A stretch of DNA of 21,637 bases from Thauera sp. (GTDB lineage Bacteria > Pseudomonadota > Gammaproteobacteria > Burkholderiales > Rhodocyclaceae): positions 1,325 to 22,961 of the forward strand of contig DMCZ01000208.1 of the NCBI GenBank assembly GCA_003446655.1, read 5' to 3'. How positions within the stretch are numbered: position 1 is the stretch's first letter; each line of letters begins with the position of its first letter. The notes under the pieces are model-generated. The model worked only from the letters and a program-made list of their open reading frames with translations, was not told the origin of the DNA and did no database searches. A program made the position numbers and the translations under genes. Below are positions 15,883-21,637 of this stretch, one piece after another.

Positions 15883-15888
15883 TAAACT
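15883..15888 (+). promoter_or_regulatory. possible -10 element for the helicase gene
   Basis: TAAACT lies 45 bp before the helicase ATG, downstream of the thiC terminator. No good -35 is found at the right distance, so this is only a tentative promoter mark. The rest of 15820-15932 shows no other signal. Confidence 0.25.
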
Positions 15889-15932
15889 GACGGGTTTTCC
15901 GCTCGCGCCCGCCCCGGGCCTGCCCTCCGCCC

Positions 15933-18900
15933 ATGACCCCGCTCGACCGCTTCACCCAGGATGACCTGATCGCCCAGCTCGGCATGGAGACCGTGGCCAA
16001 GGGGCTGGGCTATCTGAGCCGGGTGAGCGCGTTGTCGGCCGAGGGCAGCGAGGTGTCGGCGCTGGTGAAGGGCCGGCAGCGCACGCCTTACGACGTCTTC
16101 GCCAAGGTCGTCGAGGAAGAAGAGCGTCCGGCGCTGGTCAGCGCCTGCACCTGCCCGATGGGTTACGACTGCAAGCATGTGGCGGCGATGATGCTGGTGT
16201 GGCTGCACCAGCGCCGCCGCCCCGATCGCCCGCGCGAGCAGGTGCTGGCCTGGGTCGAGGGCTTCCGCCACGCCGCCAGCGCGCTCACCCCCGGTGGCGC
16301 CCGCAAGCGCAAGGCGGCCGCCGGCACCCACGCCCTGCGCTACGTGATCGAGCCCGACGGCCACCATGGCGAGTACCACGTCGCCTGCTACAAGGTGCGC
16401 CTCGACCAGCACGGGCAGATCCGCCAGCGCGAGAGCTGGAGCAACATCGAGCGTGCCCTGCAGGCGCCCCCCACCTTCGTCGATGAAACCGACCTCGAGA
16501 TCCTGCGCCTGCTGTGGGCCCACCGTCCGCGCGGCCGGACCCTGGCCGGCGCCGCCCTGCCGCTCGACGGGCGCCACAGCAGCGAGCTGATGGGCAAGCT
16601 GCTCGCCAGCGAGCGCGTGCATTTCGCCAGCCTCGCCTACCCCCTGCTGAGCGCGGGCGAGGCCCGCCCCGGCACCCCGGACTGGCGGCTGACCGCCGAC
16701 GGCCTGCGGGCGCCCGTGCTCAAGGTGGAGCCTGCCGCCGAGCGCATCCTGCCCCTGCTGCCGCCGTGGTATGTGGACACCGCCCGCGCCGAGGCCGGCC
16801 CGATCACGCTGGAGGTGCCCGCCGAGCTGGTGCAGCGCCTGCTCTGGCTGCCGCCGCTGACCCAGGCCGAGTCCGAGCTCGTCGCCGAGACCCTGGCCGA
16901 AGTCGCCCCTGCCCTGCCCGCACCGACGCAGCGCGGGGAGCCGCCGGTCGAGGTGGGCGGAACGCCGGTGCCGGTGCTGCGGCTCGACACCCGGCCGGTG
17001 CACCAGGTGCGCTTTCGCAGCTACGCAGCCTACGGCACCTACGAATTCGACTTCGCCACGCTCGCCTTCCGCTACGGTCCGGTCACCGTGGATGCGAGCG
17101 ACGGGCGCGTGTTCCACCCGCTGGCCGACGGCCGCAGCGCTCGCCTGACACGCGACGAATCCGCCGAGCGCGCCGCCGCGCAGCGGCTGGGCGCGGCCGG
17201 CTTCACCCGCGTGCCGCCGGGCGCGGTGCTGACCAGCTTCGGCACGCTGCCCGGCGAGATCCTCGGCCTGGCGAGCGAGGCCGCGTGGCCAGCCTTCATG
17301 GCCGACACGCTGCCGGCCTTGCGCGCAGAGGGCTGGGACATCGAATTCCCGAGCGACTTCCGCCACCACGCCATCGACATCGACCACCTGATGCTCGACA
17401 TCGACGAGCACGAGGACGGCTGGCTCGGCCTGTCGCCCGGCATCGAGGTCGATGGCAAGGCGCTGCCGCTCGCGCCGCTGCTCGCCGGCCTGTTCGCGCA
17501 GGATGCGCGCTGGCTGTCGGGGCGGCTCGACGACATCGCCGACAACGAGGCGCTGATCCTGGAAGACGAGACGCTCGGCCGCCTGCGCATCAGCGCCGGC
17601 CGCGTCAAGCCGCTGGTGCGCGCACTGGTCGACCTCTTCGACCGCCCCGACCACGACTGGCGGCTGTCGAAGCTCGACGCCGCCCGCCTGGCCGATCTCG
17701 ACCTGCCGGGCCGCGGCACCGCGCGCGTCGCCGAAATCGCCGCCCGCCTGCGCAACGCCGAAGGCATCCAGGCGGTCGCAGCGCCCAAAGGCTTCCGCGC
17801 CGAGCTGCGCCCCTACCAGCTCGAAGGCCTGGCCTGGCTGCAGCACCTGGTGCGCCACGACCTCGCCGGCATCCTCGCCGACGACATGGGCCTGGGCAAG
17901 ACCGCGCAGACGCTCGCTCACCTGCTCACCGAGAAGCACGCCGGCCGGCTGGACGTGCCGGCGCTGGTGGTGCTGCCGACCTCGCTGGTGTTCAACTGGC
18001 AGGCCGAGGCCGAGCGCTTCGCCCCCGCGCTGAAGGTGCTCAACCTGCACGGATCGGACCGCCACGCGCGCTTCGACGAGCTCGACGCGGGCGAGAAGAT
18101 CGACGTCGCCCTCACCACCTACCCGCTGCTGTGGCGCGACGCCGAGCAGCTGCAGGCGCGCGAGTGGAGCCTCTTGATCCTCGACGAGGCGCAGACGGTG
18201 AAGAACGCCGCCAGCAAGGGCGCGCAGGTGATCCGCCAGCTGAAGGCCCGTCATCGGCTTGGCCTCACCGGCACGCCGCTGGAGAACCACCTCGGCGAGC
18301 TGTGGGCGCAGTTCGACTTTCTGCTGCCGGGTTTCCTCGGCACCCACAAGCAGTTCACCCAGACCTGGCGCACGCCGATCGAGAAGCACGGCGACAGCGA
18401 CCGCCGCGACCTGCTCGCTGCCCGCCTGCGCCCGTTCATCCTGCGCCGGCGCAAGGAAGACGTCGCCACCGAGTTGCCGCCCAAGACCATCATCGTGCGC
18501 AGCGTCGGCCTCGAAGGCGGCCAGCGCGACCTCTACGAGACGGTGCGCGCGGCGATGGACGAGAAGGTGCGCGCCGAGATCGCCGGCAAGGGCTTCGCGC
18601 GCAGCCAGATCGTGATCCTCGACGCCCTGCTCAAGCTGCGCCAGGTGTGCTGCGACCCGCGCCTGCTGAAGTCGCCCGCGGCCGCGCGCGTCAAGGAGCG
18701 CGCCAAGCTCGACCTGCTGATGGACATGCTGCCCGAGCTGATCGACGAGGGTCGGCGCATCCTGGTGTTCTCGCAGTTCACCACCATGCTCGGCCTGATC
18801 GCCGTCGAGCTCGACCGCGCGAAGATCGGCTGGGTGGCGCTGACCGGCGACACCCGCGACCGCCGCATCCCGGTGGAGGACTTCCAGAAGGGCCGCGTGC

Positions 18901-19223
18901 CGGTGTTCCTGATCAGCCTGAAGGCCGGCGGCGTGGGCCTCAACCTTACCGCCGCCGACACCGTGATCCACTACGACCCGTGGTGGAACCCCGCGGCAGA
19001 GAACCAGGCCACCGACCGCGCCCACCGCATCGGGCAGGACAAGCCGGTGTTCGTGTTCAAGCTGGTGTGCGCCGGCAGCATCGAGGAGAAGATCCTCGCC
19101 CTGCAGGAGAAGAAGGCGGCGCTCGCCGAAGGCGTGCTGTCGGAGGATGCCGACGCGCTCGCCAAGTTCGGCGAGTCGGACATCGCCGCGCTGCTTGCGC
19201 CGCTACCGGCCCCCACGCGCTGA
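15933..19223 (+). CDS. SNF2-family DEAD/DEAH helicase with N-terminal SWIM zinc finger
   Basis: 1096 residues, cytoplasmic. A SWIM zinc finger lies near the N-terminus (Cys72-x-Cys74, then Cys80-x-His82 in CTCPMGYDCKH). A middle region typical of bacterial SNF2 proteins precedes the two-lobed ATPase from about residue 625. Motif I is DDMGLGKT with Lys656, motif II is DEAQ (751-754), motif III is LTGTPLEN, and motif VI is QATDRAHRIGQ with Arg1029 and Arg1032. Bacterial relatives (RapA/HepA-like) translocate on double-stranded DNA; the role of this branch is not established. The ATG at 15933 lacks a good Shine-Dalgarno, so the exact start is less certain. It stands alone after the thiC terminator and converges on the lipoprotein group. 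Confidence 0.93.
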   Translation: MTPLDRFTQDDLIAQLGMETVAKGLGYLSRVSALSAEGSEVSALVKGRQRTPYDVFAKVVEEEERPALVSACTCPMGYDCKHVAAMMLVWLHQRRRPDRPREQVLAWVEGFRHAASALTPGGARKRKAAAGTHALRYVIEPDGHHGEYHVACYKVRLDQHGQIRQRESWSNIERALQAPPTFVDETDLEILRLLWAHRPRGRTLAGAALPLDGRHSSELMGKLLASERVHFASLAYPLLSAGEARPGTPDWRLTADGLRAPVLKVEPAAERILPLLPPWYVDTARAEAGPITLEVPAELVQRLLWLPPLTQAESELVAETLAEVAPALPAPTQRGEPPVEVGGTPVPVLRLDTRPVHQVRFRSYAAYGTYEFDFATLAFRYGPVTVDASDGRVFHPLADGRSARLTRDESAERAAAQRLGAAGFTRVPPGAVLTSFGTLPGEILGLASEAAWPAFMADTLPALRAEGWDIEFPSDFRHHAIDIDHLMLDIDEHEDGWLGLSPGIEVDGKALPLAPLLAGLFAQDARWLSGRLDDIADNEALILEDETLGRLRISAGRVKPLVRALVDLFDRPDHDWRLSKLDAARLADLDLPGRGTARVAEIAARLRNAEGIQAVAAPKGFRAELRPYQLEGLAWLQHLVRHDLAGILADDMGLGKTAQTLAHLLTEKHAGRLDVPALVVLPTSLVFNWQAEAERFAPALKVLNLHGSDRHARFDELDAGEKIDVALTTYPLLWRDAEQLQAREWSLLILDEAQTVKNAASKGAQVIRQLKARHRLGLTGTPLENHLGELWAQFDFLLPGFLGTHKQFTQTWRTPIEKHGDSDRRDLLAARLRPFILRRRKEDVATELPPKTIIVRSVGLEGGQRDLYETVRAAMDEKVRAEIAGKGFARSQIVILDALLKLRQVCCDPRLLKSPAAARVKERAKLDLLMDMLPELIDEGRRILVFSQFTTMLGLIAVELDRAKIGWVALTGDTRDRRIPVEDFQKGRVPVFLISLKAGGVGLNLTAADTVIHYDPWWNPAAENQATDRAHRIGQDKPVFVFKLVCAGSIEEKILALQEKKAALAEGVLSEDADALAKFGESDIAALLAPLPAPTR

Positions 19224-19242
19224 AAGAATCGACTGGAAGCAG

Positions 19243-19302
19243 CTTGCCCGCGAACGGAAGACCGAGAGCGCCCTCGACCTGTCATTCGCGGGCAGACCCC
19301 GC
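19243..19302. repeat. truncated REP pair at the convergent gene junction
   Basis: CTTGCCCGCGAA (19243-19254) and TTCGCGGGCAGACCCCGC (19285-19302) are partial, inverted copies of the REP element found at 13661-13730. The facing arms can pair over about 10 bp. The element fills most of the 91-bp gap between the helicase stop and the end of the oppositely transcribed OmpA gene. It could act as a bidirectional 3'-end structure; no T-run is attached. Confidence 0.75.
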
Positions 19303-19314
19303 AATGCAGCGTCT

Positions 19315-19971
19315 TTATTGAGCCGGCTCGGCGATGAAGATCTCCACTCGGCGGTTCATCGCACGACCGGCAGCAGTCGTGTTGTCCGCAATCGGCTGGC
19401 GCGAGCCACGGCCGTCGATCGTGATGCGCTGTGCCGAGACGCCCCGCATGACCAAATAGTCACGCGTGGCCGCAGCACGGTTGATCGACAGGGGATCATT
19501 GATCGCGTCCGAGCCGGTGCTGTCCGTGTGACCGATGATGGTAACCGTGGTGATCGGATGCTGGTTCAGTGTGCCTGCAAGGCGGTCCAGCACCGGGCGC
19601 ATGTTGGCCTTGATGTCGTAGCGGCCAACGTCAAACGACACGTCCGCGGGGATATCAACCTTGAGCTGGTTATCGGTCGTCTGGCTGACGCCAATGCCGG
19701 TACCGGCGGTCGCCTGCTCCATTTCGGCCTTCTGCTTCTGCATGTTCTGCGACCAAAGATAGCCCCCGGCCGCACCAATGGCAGCGCCAACCGCGGCGCC
19801 CGTCGCAGCACTCTTACCCTTGTTGCCACCCGCTGTCGCTGCGCCGATCAGACCCCCGGCCACAGCGCCAACTGCAGCTCCCATACCGGTATCACGCTGA
19901 GTTTCGGTCATGTTTGCACACCCACTCAGCCCTAGCGTCACTGCGCACAGACCCAGGACAACATTCTTCAT
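19315..19971 (-). CDS. OmpA-family lipoprotein, YiaD-like
   Basis: 218 residues. The start MKNVV (19969-19971) has GGAGG 8 nt upstream; a further ATG five codons earlier lies before that site and was rejected. A lipoprotein signal ends in the lipobox LSGC. A glycine-zipper stretch follows (GMGAAVGAVAGGLIGAA and GAAVGAAIGAAGGY, about 30-75), able to insert in or pack against membrane. The C-terminal OmpA domain is at about 105-215, with VSFDVGRYDIKANM, IIGHTDSTGSD, NRAAATRDYL and NRRVEIF, a complete peptidoglycan-binding set. It probably tethers the outer membrane to the cell wall. It lies 40 bp downstream of the CsgG-like gene on the same strand, so the two are probably co-transcribed. Confidence 0.9.
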   Translation of the reverse strand: MKNVVLGLCAVTLGLSGCANMTETQRDTGMGAAVGAVAGGLIGAATAGGNKGKSAATGAAVGAAIGAAGGYLWSQNMQKQKAEMEQATAGTGIGVSQTTDNQLKVDIPADVSFDVGRYDIKANMRPVLDRLAGTLNQHPITTVTIIGHTDSTGSDAINDPLSINRAAATRDYLVMRGVSAQRITIDGRGSRQPIADNTTAAGRAMNRRVEIFIAEPAQ

Positions 19972-20011
19972 ATAGCTTGCCTCCATTCACTTGCGGGCTG
20001 GCCAACCTGGA

Positions 20012-20818
20012 TCAGTTGACCTTGAGCGTACCACCACGCCCAAGGCCTCCTTTTACATCTTGCGCCTTGTAGTTGCGCAGCGCGATCACCATGCTGTTGT
20101 AAGCATCCATGAACGCCGCCACCGTCGCCTTACCCTCGGGTGTCCGCGAGAACCCTCCCAGAGCGCCGCCCGCACCGCCACCAAACGCGCCGAGCGCCGC
20201 ACCGAAATTCGTGGCAGTGGAACTGCCTTCGGAAGCCGCGATCTGAACGGCCGAGCGAATGTCGAACAACGACAACGTGACCACTGAGACCTTGGACTGG
20301 AGACCGCCCGCAACAGCACCAAACCTACCTCCCAGCAGACCGCCGACGACCCCGCCGAGCGAGCCGACCGAGTCGTTATTGATAATGATCTGCGGTTCAA
20401 GGTAGTAGTCGGCCGCAACGCGTTGTCCCTTCTGTTGTTTCGAGCCCGCGCGATATTCGCCGGAGTTGCGCTGCATGTCGGTGATTCGCGACAAGCGACT
20501 GTCGGTGCGCAGGTTACCGATTGAGGTAATGACGAAGCAGTTTGACTGCTGGACGGCGAGGCGCAAGAGCGGCTCGATACTCGTAACCTGCGTTGCGCTC
20601 CCGAACTGGCCGTACCAGTCGGCCGCACGACCGTCATCAACCGCAATCGTACCAAGGGGGGCCTCGCAACGTTCGAGTTGTGCGTTGGCGTCAACGCTGG
20701 TGCCGCCGGCGGCCGACCCGGATAGTGCTGTCGGGTTCGTTCCGGTCGTCACACATCCGCTCAAGGAGGCGAGCGCAGCAAGCGCAAGGGCAATGCGCGA
20801 AATCCGGGGGTTGATCAT
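20012..20818 (-). CDS. CsgG/HfaB-like outer-membrane lipoprotein
   Basis: 268 residues. The start MINPRIS (20816-20818) has a near-ideal AAGGAG 7 nt upstream; a longer reading from 20896 lacks one. The lipobox is LSGC. The mature part resembles the CsgG family: EAPLGTIAVDD, a core with SIEPLLRLAVQQSNCFVI, then VAADYYLEPQIII and VVTLSLFDIRSAVQIAASEG. Two Gly-rich stretches (GGVVGGLLGG and GGGAGGALGG) flank the strand that in CsgG lines the pore. CsgG forms an outer-membrane secretion channel for curli subunits. No csgA, csgB, csgE or csgF is nearby, so the substrate is unknown and curli secretion should not be assumed. Composition is less GC-rich than in the genes to the left. Confidence 0.75.
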   Translation of the reverse strand: MINPRISRIALALAALASLSGCVTTGTNPTALSGSAAGGTSVDANAQLERCEAPLGTIAVDDGRAADWYGQFGSATQVTSIEPLLRLAVQQSNCFVITSIGNLRTDSRLSRITDMQRNSGEYRAGSKQQKGQRVAADYYLEPQIIINNDSVGSLGGVVGGLLGGRFGAVAGGLQSKVSVVTLSLFDIRSAVQIAASEGSSTATNFGAALGAFGGGAGGALGGFSRTPEGKATVAAFMDAYNSMVIALRNYKAQDVKGGLGRGGTLKVN

Positions 20819-20892
20819 GGTGATCTCCTTCTGCTCAAGTTGGACTGGATCGCCAACGGCTACGCCGTACACGACCCAAGTCGAATCCAGTC

Positions 20893-20930
20893 GCACTGAT
20901 GGGCGGCAACCTCAACTGCCCGCGCAGTGC
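20893..20930 (-). terminator. imperfect hairpin between the SEL1 and CsgG-like genes
   Basis: GCACTG (20893-20898) pairs with CAGTGC (20925-20930), and an inner GGGC/GCCC extends the stem. It begins about 10 bp past the SEL1-gene stop on the minus strand. No T-run follows, so it may be a processing or attenuating structure in a 122-bp intergenic stretch and not a true terminator. No promoter for the CsgG-like gene could be recognised in that stretch. Confidence 0.3.
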
Positions 20931-20940
20931 CGGCACGGGC

Positions 20941-21519
20941 TCAGCGGTAGTACCAGTAGCCGTCGCGCCAGTAGCCTAGGTAGGTGTATCGCCTGTACCA
21001 ATAATCATGGAACACCGCCCTCCAGTGCTGACGCCATTTCCACTCTGCCTCCTCCGATCTGCGGGCGGCGTTGGCCTCCGCAAGAAGCGTCCGCGCTTCC
21101 TTGTCGCCTCGGCTGGCGGTAATCGAAAGCCACTTTTCCGCCTCACGGGGATCCGGCCCCATTTCCTCGAGCCCCGTCAGGTAGAAGCGGCCGAGTGCTT
21201 TTTGTGCCTCGAGGTGACCGCGCTCGGCAGCGGATCGCATCCAGGTCAAAGCCTTGTAGCTGTCCTGACGGACGCCATCGCCGCGGAAATACCTCAAACC
21301 CAGATCATAAGCAGCCCGAGGATCCCGCTCGGCAAGTGCTTCAAGCGCCACAAGGCGTTCATCATCGGCCCGATCGGACATGCGAGCGTCGTGCGTCGCG
21401 TAATCTCGGGGGCGTTCGGCGCAGCCATCCGAATCGCATATCCGCACCGTCTCTCGGGGAGCGGGTTGCGTACATGCGCAGAGCGCAAGGCAGCATACAA
21501 GGGCAAACGACTTCGTCAT
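20941..21519 (-). CDS. SEL1-repeat lipoprotein with Tyr/Trp-rich tail
   Basis: 192 residues. The start MTKSFALV (21517-21519) has GAGG 9 nt upstream. A lipoprotein-type signal ends in LCAC, with an unusual Cys at -2, then a low-complexity spacer. Two SEL1-like repeats follow: DPRAAYDLGLRYFRGDGVRQD and the unit starting HLEAQKALGRFYLTG, plus a partial third (AEKWLSITASRGDKEART). SEL1 repeats are helical protein-interaction modules. The last 35 or so residues are basic and extremely aromatic (WKWRQHW, DYWYRRYTYLGYWRDGYWYYR without its first two residues), which is not part of the SEL1 fold. It is the promoter-proximal member of the lipoprotein group; partner unknown. Confidence 0.82.
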   Translation of the reverse strand: MTKSFALVCCLALCACTQPAPRETVRICDSDGCAERPRDYATHDARMSDRADDERLVALEALAERDPRAAYDLGLRYFRGDGVRQDSYKALTWMRSAAERGHLEAQKALGRFYLTGLEEMGPDPREAEKWLSITASRGDKEARTLLAEANAARRSEEAEWKWRQHWRAVFHDYWYRRYTYLGYWRDGYWYYR

Positions 21520-21551
21520 GACGAAACACCTCAAGGCCAAGCGCTTCGGAG

Positions 21552-21557
21552 ATTATA
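21552..21557 (-). promoter_or_regulatory. -10 element upstream of the SEL1 lipoprotein gene
   Basis: On the minus strand this is a perfect TATAAT, 32 bp before the start codon, in an A/T-rich patch. The -35 position reads AACACG at 17-nt spacing, which is poor, so an activator or another sigma contact may be needed. Confidence 0.5.
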
Positions 21558-21618
21558 TTCAGTTACATTCTAGACGTGTTGGGCTGACATGCGCGACAAA
21601 GAAGAAAAGCTGAAGCAC

Positions 21619-21637
21619 CGGTCTCTTATACACATCT
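21619..21637. other. Tn5/Nextera mosaic-end adapter sequence at the contig end (artefact)
   Basis: The last 17 bases, GTCTCTTATACACATCT, match exactly the end of the 19-bp Tn5 mosaic end CTGTCTCTTATACACATCT as used in Nextera libraries. Over all 19 bases there is one mismatch (21620). Its position at the very end of the window shows that it is untrimmed library adapter and not genomic DNA. Confidence 0.93.

Noticed and set aside
15840..19025. Very long minus-strand open frame (over 1000 codons) opposite the helicase gene
   Set aside because: It mirrors the SNF2 coding frame in high-GC DNA, is dominated by His/Arg/Gln/Ala, and has no recognisable motif; the plus-strand helicase has all its motifs.
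15933..19223. SNF2 helicase as the missing ZorD-like effector of the motor cassette
   Set aside because: It is about 10 kb away on the opposite strand, behind the thiamine genes and a strong terminator, and carries a SWIM finger typical of stand-alone bacterial SNF2 proteins. Nothing ties it to the cassette.
21589..21620. Start of a divergent plus-strand gene (MRDKEEKLKH...) at the contig edge
   Set aside because: Only about ten codons before adapter sequence and no clear ribosome-binding site; cannot be supported.

Overview
The window looks like a high-GC chromosomal segment of a betaproteobacterium, most likely Rhodocyclales (the Thauera/Azoarcus/Aromatoleum group). The reasons are the codon bias, the order pcm-like / rhodanese / TolC, the DUF3348-DUF802-OmpA-DUF2894 cassette, and the riboswitch-controlled thiD-thiC pair. 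The genus is an inference. The right end is the end of an assembled contig, because it finishes in a Tn5/Nextera mosaic-end sequence.

Positions 1-12553 are all minus-strand. From high to low coordinate this arm holds: (a) a secreted protein with an adhesin-E-like head, a long Pro/Ala linker and a degenerate alpha-carbonic anhydrase domain; (b) an RND efflux pair (lipoprotein adaptor plus inner-membrane pump, 4-bp overlap) behind a perfect 14-bp palindrome; (c) a tightly coupled four-gene cassette of unknown function (DUF3348, DUF802, MotB-like OmpA, DUF2894); (d) an operon of a divergent Pcm-like methyltransferase, a one-domain rhodanese and a TolC-family outer-membrane protein cut by the window start.

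Positions 12600-15819 are plus-strand: a promoter, a TPP riboswitch, thiD, a REP-type inverted repeat, thiC and a Rho-independent terminator. ThiC makes HMP-P and ThiD phosphorylates it to HMP-PP, so the riboswitch gives end-product control of thiamine pyrimidine synthesis. A large SWIM/SNF2 helicase follows at 15933-19223.

A truncated REP pair separates the helicase from a convergent minus-strand group at 19315-21519. That group is visibly less GC-rich and encodes three predicted lipoproteins: SEL1-repeat, CsgG-like and YiaD-like OmpA.

The best candidate for an undescribed system is the cassette at 1512-5950. Its two central proteins carry the hallmarks of an ion-driven 5:2 motor/stator (MotAB, ExbBD, ZorAB): a TolQ/ExbB-type channel protein with a cytoplasmic tail of about 550 residues, and a peptidoglycan-binding partner with the membrane-proximal Asp. 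Two conserved soluble proteins flank them. The other notable oddity is the carbonic anhydrase domain that lacks two of its three zinc ligands. No CRISPR array, tRNA, rRNA, integrase or transposase gene was seen, and no gene-free stretch exceeds 300 bases.
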